Below, one piece after another: positions 12,430-49,264 of a stretch of DNA of 64,000 bases. The stretch's first letter is position 1; every line of letters starts with the position of its first letter. Both the position numbers and the translations under genes were made by a program. The stretch lies in the NCBI RefSeq assembly GCF_018812025.1, contig NC_063058.1, forward strand, positions 20,975,797 through 21,039,796, in the 5' to 3' direction. A model generated the notes under the pieces. That model saw only the letters and a list, made by a program, of their open reading frames with translations. It was not told the origin of the DNA and searched no databases. Origin of the DNA: Megalobrama amblycephala (lineage: Eukaryota; Chordata; Actinopteri; Cypriniformes; Xenocyprididae).

Positions 12430-12642
12430 GCATGGCGTTGGCATTTCAGAGGCGAGTGTTGTGAGCGCGCAGCGTAGGCGTTACGTCACTGAAGTCCTCC
12501 AGCTCTGGGAAGATGCTGGTGTGTGTCTGCAAATAATAAAATCATAAAGCAATACAAAGAAAAATAGGCCGCTTCCTCTCTATCACACATCACTTGGACA
12601 GACGGTCGTTACATATCGGATGAAATAGACCAGCCATACAAG
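12430..12642 (+). other. erc1: Probable erc1 non-coding first exon
   Basis: A local CpG-rich stretch (GTTGTGAGCGCGCAGCGTAGG) in otherwise AT-rich DNA ends in a good donor, CATACAAG/GTAAAG, at 12642/12643. The next acceptor upstream of the erc1 ATG is at 13961, so this is a plausible 5' UTR exon. The start site is not determined. Confidence 0.45.
12481..12488 (+). promoter_or_regulatory. CRE-like site in the erc1 5' region
   Basis: TTACGTCA is a near-consensus CREB/ATF element within the CpG-rich erc1 leader. It may lie at or just downstream of the start site. Function is inferred from the motif alone. Confidence 0.35.
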
Positions 12643-13961
12643 GTAAAGTGAATTTTGGAAGAAAAAAAAAACCTATTGTGGTTTATAATAAAAATAGTGA
12701 ATGCTTGTATATGGTTACGGTTATTCAATATCTACATATATTGATTTTTAAATATCGCCTCTCATTTACTGTCGCATTTGCTGGACAGCTATTACTAACA
12801 AAAGAGGAGGCAAATGTGTTAAGCCATGCAATGGTGGAGAAGAAGGACACTGAGGGAGGATGCTCAGGATTGTGGCTGAGCGATTGCAGGGCTGAATTTT
12901 ACGGAATATTAGGTTTAATATATCCGTAATATAAATTGTATACGAATTGTAGTCTGTAATTTTGCGCATTTGCAAGTCTCATTGACATGGTGTGTGGGAA
13001 ATGCCGACGCTTCTGGTTGGTTTGTCAACGCTGTGAGCAGCCTTCACCTAAATAGAACAACATTATTGAATCGACAGCGATGGACATTGAATATGTGTTT
13101 AGAGTATAAACCATTAGCCGAGTATCCCATAATAATGTTGGTAAAACTGTTGTCATTAAATGTTTGATAACCTTGGAGTGTGAGCCTACATTAAAACCCC
13201 ACCTTTCCTTCGATTCACTCATTCGGTGTGTAAATGGGAGATGCATTATTACATAGCTTGTGAATTATTTTTGTAGGCTATATGAGAGGAACTGTCTATA
13301 GCACGATCCAGATTACTATTAAGATATATAATAATAATGATATGAACAATAGTAATGTTAACGTGTAAGTGTTGTGGGGGAAAAAAGCTTAAAATCACTG
13401 ACTAAACATAGCTTTTTTAAATATCTGTTGTTTGTTGAAACCGCTGTAAAAATCTTGTTGTTGATTGTTTTGTACATTTTAAAGGACATTTTTTAAACAT
13501 TCTGTCCATTTAGAATATTTGAAGTCTGAATATGAACAATTGTAGCTATAATTATATCTAAGTATACATACTAAAGCAAAGCATAGCTGTTAATAATGCA
13601 CAAGATATCATAACACAAACGCTAACACTATATTTGATTATACAGCTCTCTGTGGTTTACCATACTGGTAAATTTCGACTAGTTTTAGTGATTTTAGTGT
13701 TTTTAATCAAAAACCACTGCAAAACTAGCCTCTGAAACAGAGAATAGAGATATAAGCCCATTAAACCCATCCCAATATAAGCCTAGAATAAATTTATGGA
13801 AATACATCAACTCTAGATACAATTACGATTCATATATTGGTGGAAAACCCCCACATTTATGCCCCTATTTGATCAATGTTTTGTGGTAGAGATATATGAT
13901 ATAATGAAATAATATAATGATGTGTGTTTTGAGGGTTTTGCATTTTTATTTTATTTTACAG
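12643..13961 (+). other. erc1: erc1 first intron, nothing recognised
   Basis: AT-rich with no repeats recognised and no coding signal. It ends in the acceptor TTTTATTTTACAG. The short open frames at 12648-13246 have no recognisable similarity. Confidence 0.4.
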
Positions 13962-14115
13962 GCCACCATAGTTGCTCCATTTGAAAGAAAGGTACTGAAG
14001 ACTGGCCTTTGCTCGACAGATGACATTTCTTATACTTGAGATGACCTGGCCTGGCTATTAGCACATTTCCTCACATAAATTTGTTTTGGTGGGTAAATTT
14101 ACCAAATTTACCAAA

Positions 14116-39720
<25,605 letters not shown>

Positions 39721-40275
39721 CCTCACTGGCAGCCATTTTGTTTTAGAAGGGTGAGCATTTCTTTGATGGACATGTAAAAGCCAATCTCAGCTGCCCTGTT
39801 CCTCCCCATGTGACATCAAACCCTGCCTGTCTCGCTGTGCCTGTTTGAGATTATTGACCATGTCATGGCAGTGCAAACATGCTTCTGAGGTATCCATTGG
39901 GATGTTTTTATTTGCAAATATTTTCAGTACTTTTTTATATTTCAAAGGATATTTGTTTTGATATAAAATCTACATATATAACTTATTTATAATTGCACTG
40001 CTATGAAATGGTCTACAAATCTCATTTCCTCTGGTTTTGTTTTTCCCCTCCCTTTTTTAAGCCTGTTATCTCTATGTATGGTTTTGTGGTTAAACATAAT
40101 CCCAGATGGTGCATTAAGTCTATAAATTTTCCACACTCTCTCTGCCCTCACCAGATTCAATTCCTCCTCCTCCTCCTCCAAAAACAACAACAACAACAAC
40201 AACAAAATTTTACATGTTAACCAAGCATTATTTACTTAGCAGGGTTACACAATCAATAAAATTCAACAAATACAA
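39721..40275 (+). other. erc1: Putative 3' UTR of the synaptic erc1 isoform
   Basis: Non-coding sequence follows the GIWA stop and reaches an AATAAA signal at 40255-40260. It includes a CTC/AAC triplet run (about 40164-40204). The real polyadenylation site is not established. Confidence 0.5.
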
Positions 40276-40489
40276 AATACGAAAAATACATTTTTTTATA
40301 AACTGGTAAGAAAAATGTACAGTGCAAAGTTAATTATGTTTATTACAAATATGAAATAATGTACATACCTGTACACAGTGAGGTGTGAGACCACATTGAG
40401 AATCTGTGATTCAAAATCTAATTTAAATCTGGAAACAAAAAAAAAGTGTATGCATTTGGTGTACTAAATATTGAGAAATTCAGAAATTT

Positions 40490-40890
40490 ATATATTTCCG
40501 TGCAAAAGTTTGGGGTGAGAAAGATTTTTGAAAAGAAATTAATACTTTTATTCAGCAAGGATGCATTAAATTGATCAAAAGACAGTAAAAAATATCTTTT
40601 TAACTTTATATTCATTAAAGAATACTGAAAAAATTAACTGTTTTCAATGATAATAATAATACATGTTTTTTTGAGCAGCAAATCAGAACATCAGAATGAT
40701 TTCTGAAGGATCATGTGACACTGAAGACTTATTAGTTATGCTGAAAATGCAGTCTTGCCATAACATCACAGGAATAGAAAACAGCTATTTTAAATTAAAA
40801 ATTTTAAACTACTATTTTAAAACAGCTAAATTGTAGTAATATTTCACATGACCGTTTTGTTGTATTTTTGGTTAAATAAATGAAGACTTT
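40490..40890. repeat. Interspersed repeat ('aaaagtttgggg' family)
   Basis: The blocks 'attcagcaaggatgcattaa' and 'atgatttctgaaggatcatg' are shared with 59590-60530. Only one arm is present here. Confidence 0.65.
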
Positions 40891-40911
40891 GAATGGTATA
40901 TATATATTTTA

Positions 40912-41700
40912 GGGCTGTCAATCGATTAAAAAAATAATCAATTGCACATTTTTCTGTAATTAATCACACCTAACATTAAAATGTACAATAATACATCATT
41001 TCACAGTGAATCTCCAAATTAATGTATAGACAACAAAAAGACGGTACATTTAAATATTTGCTTAATGGCATCTTTTATAAAGTACTATGAATGAAGGCCA
41101 GTTTCATCAATATCAATACTGATAGCTCTACTGAATGTATTTTTTCTCAATTTCTGTGGGATGAAATTAATAAAAGTTATTGTTTGTGTTGTTTATGACC
41201 CCTGTAATCCATAATAAATAAGGTTATGATGACACCAATTTTTAACCAGTGAAATTTCACAATTCCCTATTCCAATTTTTAGACCACAACAAAAACTACT
41301 AGCCTACTTAATAAAAAGTAGGTAAACAGTCAATAATAAGAACAAATATACAAATTACAAGCAATGGCACAAATAAATAGAATAGAACAAAGATTCAAAT
41401 TAAATAAACTGTGCTTTAAGATTTTCAATGTCTAATCGTAATATTCAGGGAAGAAATACTGCAGAAATTAAATAAAGTAGTCAAATGTAAAATAACACTG
41501 CATAGTCTTTAATGTATGAATATAACATGGATTAATCATTATTAAAGCTACAAAAGTTATTCAGTCAAGAGCAATTTTATCTTTGTTATTCATTCTTTGA
41601 TTGACATCAATGACACAGACAGCAGGTTTATCAGGCTGCTGTCACTTTAAGACCTGACGAACATGATATGGATCTGTCATTTTCTCCAAACTCTTTGCAT
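40912..41700. repeat. Fullest copy of the ATCGATTAAAA repeat family
   Basis: It starts 'gggctgtcaatcgattaaaa' and shares its left part with 956-1660 and its right part with 4905-5190, so it serves as the uninterrupted reference for both. No open frame. Confidence 0.6.
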
Positions 41701-42349
41701 TCAAAATATTTTTGTGTTCTCAAGAGAACTCAAATCGGTCTGTAAAGCGGATTTCTGTGCGGTTTCAAGTGTCGTGTATGTATGTACAGTTTTTAGCTGA
41801 TGCGTGTTAAGCAAACGTTAACTGTGTGTACGTTTTAATTATTTATTTTTTATTAATAATAAAAATTTCTAAACCCTTCAGGCATTATTAAATATCGTAT
41901 CAATTTGAGTTGGTCGAGCTAGAGGAGATTACTGCACATACCATTTTGCTGTCAGTTTACAGAAACATCAACTAAATAAATGAGGACTGCTCATTACTGT
42001 TTATCAGTATTTAACTAAACCAATGTTCACTGAAAGTTATGACCCAGAATGAGGGAAGATATCAACAAATAAACTAAAATCAAATTAAGAGACACAATAA
42101 TATAATGAAATGAAACTACATGAAATCTTAGGGTTTTGGGGTAATGTCTTGTCTCGTCGTGTCTAAAAAGCATGTGTTTGCATGCCAAAATATCTTATGT
42201 CTTTTCAAAGCACCGTGCTGATAGAAATGATGTGCTTGCATTGAACAATATCAGCCCCAGCAAGCTAAAGTTTGCAGACGCATGAGAACAGACTGTATGT
42301 TTCTCATAATCCTTTGTTCTGTGGTAGTGACAGTCTCTCTGATCTGTAG

Positions 42350-42516
42350 ATAAGATCTGGGCGGAGAGCTACAGTGCACAGGAGCTCTACACTGGCCACC
42401 TGATTATCCCGTACAACCACCCCAAAACCCTTTACTTACAGAATCACCTCAGCCCACATCTCATCACACCAGTTACCCAGGACCCACCGTCAGTGACGAC
42501 ACACACATTTTCACAG
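42350..42516 (+). other. Exon-like block, status unknown
   Basis: From 42355 there are 54 open codons (IWAESYSAQELYTGHLIIPY..., ending TFSQ) closed by a strong donor, CACAG/GTAACA. Acceptor candidates are CTGATCTGTAG (42349) and GATAAG (42354). Only the weaker one keeps this frame after the phase-0 erc1 exon. It joins in frame to 46783. I do not recognise the protein. It could be an alternative erc1 C-terminus, another gene, or chance. Confidence 0.3.
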
Positions 42517-42587
42517 GTAACACTTATATATATGTTATATAAGTGATATAATGTATTTCTTTATGCATCCTGTAATTTATCATATAT

Positions 42588-45432
42588 GGAGCCAGATTTA
42601 CTAAATGGTAAATTAGCGCAAGAGCGCAATTCCACAGATGCACTGATGAGAGTGCCAAGTTTTGCACGTGATCTACTGCTGATGCACAAATTAAAGAACA
42701 CAGACGCAGTCAAATCATTTACATAATGACCAACGCAATCTACCAAGAGCAGCACAAATTAGCGTTGGGTCACAAATAAGCAGAGCTGATGCTCATCAGG
42801 TGCGGGTCGACACAGGCGCAACTTACAGTTACACGTAATATACGGATAACGTCTTTCTCTGGCATTTCTCTGAAATTAAAGCAGTAACTTTTTTACCTTC
42901 ATAAATAGTCTTCTAAGTCCTTACGATGGTTAATTGACTTGTAGTGGTGTGTTTGAGGCGAGCACTAACCCCCTCTGGCACATCTACGCCAGAAAACAGC
43001 ACTTGCAAGTTGAGCTGCGCCGACCCAACACAATCTCGCCTCATGTTCACGCGAGAGTGACAAAATCCTTTACGGTAATTCAAAAACAATGTATACATTA
43101 TGACTTTATAAGACAATTTCGAAAATTACCCACCTCCATCGAAATTTCTTGTACTGTAAAATATGTTAACGTTTTCCACTAGAATTTTTAACTTAAGCCA
43201 ATTGGGAGAATTACATTAATTCAAAGCAATATTTTGAGTTGATCCAACATAATATTTTAAGTAAGGTGAAGACGTTTTTTTGCCACAATAAAAACACATT
43301 TCTAAGTAACAAGAACTTAATAATTGTCAACATGAATGCAACTATTTAAGTTGATCCAACATAATGTTTTATGTAAGGTGAAGACGCTTTTTTGCCACAA
43401 TAAAACACATTTCTAAGTAACATGAACTTAATAATTGTCAACATGAATGCAACTATTTAAGTTGATCCAACATAATGTTTTAAGTAAGGTGAAGACGCTT
43501 TTTAGACACAAAACGCATTTCTAAGTAACATGAACTTAATAATTGTCAACATGAATGCAACTATTTAAGTTGATCCAACATAATGTTTTAATGTAAGGTG
43601 AAGACGCTTTTTGCCACAATAAAACACATTTCTAAGTAACATGAACTTAATAATTGTCAACATGAATGCAACTATTTAAGTTGATCCAACATAACGTTTT
43701 AAGTAAGGTGAAGACGCTTTTTAGACACAAAACGCATTTCTAAGTAACATGAACTTAATAATTGTCAACATGAATGCAACTATTTAAGTTGATCCAACAT
43801 AATGTTTTAATGTAAGGTGAAGACGCTTTTTTGCCACAATAAAACACATTTCTAAGTAACATGAACTTAATAATTGTCAACATGAATGCAACTATTTAAG
43901 TTGATCCAACATAACGTTTTAAGTAAGGTGAAGACGCTTTTTAGACACAAAACGCATTTCTAAGTAACATGAACTTAATAATTGTCAACATGAATGCAAC
44001 TATTTAAGTTGATCCAACATAATGTTTTATGTAAGGTGAAGACGCTTTTTTGCCACAATAAAACACATTTCTAAGTAACATGAACTTAATAATTGTCAAC
44101 ATGAATGCAACTATTTAAGTTGATCCAACATAACGTTTTAAGTAAGGTGAAGACGCTTTTTAGACACAAAACGCATTTCTAAGTAACATGAACTTAATAA
44201 TTGTCAACATGAATGCAACTATTTAAGTTGATCCAACATAATGTTTTATGTAAGGTGAAGACGCTTTTTTGCCACAATAAAACACATTTCTAAGTAACAT
44301 GAACTTAATAATTGTCAACATGAATGCAACTATTTAAGTTGATCCAACATAACGTTTTAAGTAAGGTGAAGATGCTTTTTGGACACAATAAAACACATTT
44401 CTAAGTAACATGAACTTACCAAGCACCGCTTGTCACCATGATGGTAAATCTCCAAAAACCCACATTAACAGAAACTCTTCTAAATTAGCATAACAAAACA
44501 CTAATTACTGCTAAATCTCCCTTACCATTAATCTTGTGTAAAAAACAAGACACTTAATTTTAGCATTTACTCTCCCTTTCAAGTGCCATGGGCAAAGCAT
44601 GATGGGAAATATAAATCCCAGCCCAGTTTCACTTAACTTAAGTTCGTCTAAATTAAAAGAAGTGTTCATACAACTCAAAACAATGAAACACATTTACACG
44701 TCATCAGATTGTATTTTACATTAACAGAACTTAAAATTAAATACATTTTTGATTAAATGAAAATGTTAAACTATGACAAGTCATGATAGTATATCGAATC
44801 AATAGGCATAATTTGTGTGTCATCCAAGCTCAATAAAATAACAAGTAAAAAGTCTAACAGCATTTCAGAACTTGATTTTTTATTTCACAACAATATAAAT
44901 AAGTAATGACTAAAGGTCCCCTGAATTATTTTTTAGAGTGTAGTCCAGAGCTGCGCTTGGAGTATTTACGACAGTGTGATTCACTGAAGGAAACTGTAGG
45001 GGGAGCTTCGCAAATCTTACTGAGTTCCGCTTTAATACGAGTGAAAAAATATATTCTCCCTTCTACCATGCGCTCTCTGTTCTCTGCGGTGTCTCCTCCT
45101 AGCAGCAACAGTTGCTGCCATGTCACAAAATGGGTTAAGACATGCTTTTTTGGGGCGGTAAATAATGGCGCAAATACCAGTAAATTGACTAGCGCAAACA
45201 TTAGTAAATCGGGTTGGGTGATTCATTTAAATACTCTCCTTCCATAAATTTTGCATCTGAAAGGTAAACTCCTACAAATGCATATGCAATAAGGTCAGCC
45301 GCAAAAACAACTCAGTCCACACCTTTTCAGCACTGAATTTGCACAACTTGTCTTTAGTAAATCCCAACAGTAGTTTTTTAATGCCAAAAGAGGGTTTGCG
45401 CTGCCGCAAACTGTTAGTAAATCTGGCCCATG
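42588..45432. mobile_element. Large fold-back element enclosing a minisatellite
   Basis: The left end GGAGCCAGATTTACTAAATG and the right end TTAGTAAATCTGGCCC are inverted termini of a type common in fish (GGGCCAGATTTACTAA). The internal phrases 'gtaaattagcgcaagagc' on the left and 'tagtaaatcgggttgg' on the right look like remnants of subterminal repeats. The centre is the tandem array at 43187-44420. No transposase was found. Confidence 0.6.
43187..44420 (+). repeat. Dimeric tandem minisatellite, about 11 monomers
   Basis: The monomer anchor GTTGATCCAACATAA begins at 43238, 43350, 43461, 43569, 43680, 43788, 43900, 44008, 44119, 44227 and 44338. Spacings alternate 111-112 and 108 bp after the first two units. 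Type A monomers contain 'ttgccacaataaaacac', type B 'tagacacaaaacgc'. The order is A A B A B A B A B A plus a hybrid end unit, so the recent unit of amplification is the A-B dimer of about 220 bp. Confidence 0.93.
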
Positions 45433-45722
45433 TTGTCTAAAATTGGCAAATCTGAAAGTAATATAATTTTTAATTGTTATGTCAGACCTTCTTAAGCCGC
45501 TTTTCCATCGTTGGCTGAATGGTTTTAAGAACGGTAAGGAGCGGTTCCAGTTAAATTCCCAATTGAGCTTGGTTCGGCACGGCACAATTACAAACCATTC
45601 TCGGCCCAGGATTCTCAGCATGGTTGGTGCTGGTAGAATGCGTGAAGTGACGGCACCACTCAGGATTGGTCAGTTTCTCTGAAGTTGGCCAAGCGTGATA
45701 TTTGAGCGAAGTTAACGCAAGT

Positions 45723-45880
45723 TAAAGGATTAGTTCACTTTAAATGAAAATTATTTAATGATTTACTCCCTCTCGAGGCATCCTAGGTGTATATGACTTT
45801 CTTCTTTCTGATGAACACAATCGGAGTTATATTAATAAATATCCTGACACAACCAAGCTTTATAATGGTTTAAAGAGTTT
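45723..45880. mobile_element. Truncated GTTCAC-family element
   Basis: The left end TTAAAGGATTAGTTCACTTT and the blocks 'gaggcatcctaggtgtatat' and 'gatgaacacaatcggag' match 22433-22530. The right end is missing. Confidence 0.6.
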
Positions 45881-46690
45881 AAAAGTGGAAAATGAAACCA
45901 TATCTGTACCGGCTGGGCTGGATCGGCATGGAATGGAACAATTAAGCAACCAGAATGGTTTGGCCCGACGGTGGAACAGCAGCTTTAGAGAATACTTTTA
46001 TAACTTTCTAGGTGTGCATAATTCAATCAAAAAACTTTTATGCTTTGATAACTCTTACTTATGCCATAACAAGTTGAGATGCTAAGTCAAAATTATGACA
46101 AAAACTATTGACAGAAGTTAACAATGACTAAAAATTTGACATTGACAAAACACATTTAAGAAATAGTTGAAATTCTGACATAAAAAGTTGAAATTAAGAT
46201 AAACAGCTATAATTATGACAAAAATGTTTATTCATAATTGACTTAACTCTCACAATTTTGACTTTTTTGTAATAATTTCAATATTTTATCTCATAATTAT
46301 GACTTGGTGTCTCATAAATTTGACTTTTTGTGTACAAGTTCACCTTTTATAAGTTTTATGATTTACCAAAAATTATTCTTTTTTATATGGCGGAAATGGG
46401 CTTCTGATGTGACAAAAAAAAAGTGTTCATTTAGTAAAAAAAATTAATTTAATAAAACAAACAATGCAATAAAAAATGTAAAAGTAATCAAGCCCCTAAC
46501 CTGCACCATTGTAAGAAATTATTTTAAATATTTAAGAATTTTAAATATTAAAATGTTTTAATATTATTATTTTTTAATTTGTATATATTGTATTTTGTAA
46601 ATATTATTTTTGAAATATTATGATATTACAAATATCATGCAGCTTTATTTGCAATTATCAAATTTAAACAATTTTCAAATTAAAGTTCAA

Positions 46691-46730
<40 letters not shown>
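46691..46730. repeat. (AT)n microsatellite
   Basis: About 20 AT units, 52 bp upstream of the exon-like block at 46783. Confidence 0.95.
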
Positions 46731-46733
<3 letters not shown>

Positions 46734-46782
46734 TTTCATATGATTTGATTCATATACTCATATAAATCTTTTTGGCTTTTAG

Positions 46783-46917
46783 TGGGAGCCTGGGATGGTG
46801 AGTCAGTGTGGAGCTGCAGTTAGGATCCTTGGACCCTGCTCTGGACCTAAACTGGCCATGATCGAACCCTCCAGCTTCCTCCACTGTCTCTCTGCCCTCA
46901 CCTCTCACCTGAACTAA
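46783..46917 (+). other. Exon-like block ending in a stop, status unknown
   Basis: After TTTTTGGCTTTTAG there are 44 open codons (WEPGMVSQCGAAVRILGPCS... ending ALTSHLN) and TAA. It joins in frame to the donor at 42516. GC-rich relative to its flanks and not obviously repetitive; an AATAAA about 780 bp downstream could end a 3' UTR. The protein is not recognised. Confidence 0.3.
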
Positions 46918-48371
46918 ACCGGAGCCCTCAAAGAGCCTGTAACAGTCTATAGTCTTAATACTGGTGCAGCATTGAAAATATGCAGTGTTAGTTGAGTCGT
47001 GAATGCAATTTTAATTTCGTTCTCTTGATATGTCATCATGGTTGAGTAAAAAACAGATTTAGAATGTTAACCTGATCAATGGGTGGTGCTATATAAACAT
47101 AACTGAATGCCAAACTGTTGTTAAACAATTAAAAAAGTGTTATGCTAATTTAACTGCACTCAATATTAAGACTATTGGACCCTTGATCTATTCTGAGTTT
47201 AGGTATCGTCTTGCACTGGTTATACTTCATCGGATGACCCTTCCCCTTTACCGAAAACCTATAGGACACCTTCAAGAGCATGATGTAAACATTTATAGAT
47301 AGTGATGTCTATTTGTCACACCTGATACCAAGTCAGTGGAAAAAAGAAAATCAGGTTCTATATGTCCTTTAATTCCAATTAACAGCTGCTACATGGAATA
47401 GACATAAAATATATATGAAAACAGTTTGCCGTGCTCATGAAGGAGTCCATCAAGGGGTGCGTGCAAGAAATTACGGTTCTCGCTTACTGAGACTATAGTT
47501 GTTTTCTAGCAGCTCTTAGACAGGACATTGTAGGCTCCCAAATATCTTCATATCATATCCTGATAACCAGTTTCTGAGAGCTCATTGCTGGTTTTATGTA
47601 CTCTCATAAACATGGATATCATTGTGTGTCTCTCTCTCTCTCAAAGTGGATTTTTTATGTTGCATTTGTGGCCTATTGTCTTCGTGTATTAAAATTACAA
47701 TAAAAAAATGGATAGTCCAATAAAAAAACAAAACAAAGACAAAACAATTCAAATGAAAAGAAGAGATGATCAAATCAGACAAAAGACACGGGTATGGGTG
47801 TTCTGAATTTGTATAAATGTGTATGTATATAAATATGTATTATCAGTGTTTTCACTCTCTGAAGTTTTTTTTTTACTGCTTGTGTTGGCATATACAGTTT
47901 GCCATTAAGCAAAATATATATACACAGTTTTTTGTGTATTCTGGACCAATTAAATTTCACAGTGGGCGTGGCTACAGCAACTTAGTTTTCCAACATTTTC
48001 AAAAACCTAGCTGTCTGGTTTACAAGCTTTAAACTGTTTATTTTGAGATTTGATGGTATTTTTTTTGCAGCTGTTATGCATCAGTGCCCATTTTTTCCTT
48101 TCAACGGAAATTGATAAATGGAATATAAAGGAAATTCAGAAATGAAAAAATTTGTATGTGCTACTCTGTACATGTGACACGATCTATACTGTGTCCCACA
48201 GCGAGAAAGTCATTGACTGGCAGAGTAACTTAACATGTTTTAAATCGCAGCTGACTTAACATGGACTACATGTCATGTTTTAATCATTTGCAGCTTAAAA
48301 AATTGTCTACACTAAATTATTTAGACCCACCCTGCCATCTTAGTGCTACAGTAGTTGTTCACCCCAAAATT
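46918..48371. other. Unassigned spacer, possible 3' UTR
   Basis: No repeats recognised up to about 47700. A (TC)n tract lies at 47629-47642. No coding signal beyond chance open frames. Confidence 0.35.
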
Positions 48372-49264
48372 AAGGGATTAGTTCACTTCAGAATTAAAAT
48401 TTCCTGATAATTTACTCACCCCCATGTCATCCAAGATGTTTATGTCTTTCTTTCTTCAGTTGAAAAGAAATCATGGTTTTTGAGGAAAACACTCCAGGAT
48501 TTTTCTCCATATAGTGGACTTCAATGGGGACCAATGGGTTGAAGGTCCAAATTGCAGTTTCGGTGCAGCTTCAAAGGGCTCTACACAATCCCACGATCTA
48601 GCAAAGCAATCGGTCATTTTCTAAAAAAATATATAAAAATTATATACTTTTTAACCACAAATGCTCATCTTGCAGTGCTCTGCGATGTGCCACGCATTAC
48701 GTAATCATGTTGGAAAGGACACATGTGGCGTAGGTGGAAGCACTAATCCAGTGTCTACAAAGCGAACGCGCAAAGACTAAGTCAAACGCCCTTTATAAAA
48801 AAAGGTAAAACAACGATGTCGGATGATTTTAAATTTGGAGGAGAAAATGAAATGGAGTTTATCGCTTTGTAAACACTGGATCGGTACTTCCACCTACGTC
48901 ATGCGTGACCTTTACAAAGTGATAACATCATGCGTGGCGGATTGTAGAGCAGTGCAAGACAAGCATTTGTGGTTAAAAATAATATAATGTTTTTTTTTTA
49001 TTTTTATAAAATGACCAATCGTTTTGCTAGATAAGACACTTATTCCTCATCTGGGATCGTGTAGAGCCCTTTGAAGCTGCACTGAAACTGCAATTTGGAC
49101 GTTCAACCTGTTGGTGCCCATTGAAGTCCACTATATGGAGAAAAATCCTGGAATGTTTTTCTTAAAAACCTTAAAAAGAAAGAAAGACAGTCATAAACAT
49201 CTTGGATGACATGGGGGTGAGTAATTTATCAGGAAATTTTAATTCTGAAGTGAACTAATCCTTC
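48372..49264. mobile_element. Fold-back DNA element, AAAGGATTAGTTCAC family
   Basis: It runs from AAGGGATTAGTTCACTTCAG to TGAAGTGAACTAATCCTTC, with inverted arms very similar to 17846-18507 ('tcatccaagatgtttatgtc', 'gtacttccacctacgtcatg'). No open frame. Confidence 0.8.

Noticed and set aside
43187..44420. Regular repeats resembling a CRISPR array
   Set aside because: Units are about 110 bp and tandem without unique spacers, alternate in two types, and the DNA is vertebrate. It is a minisatellite.
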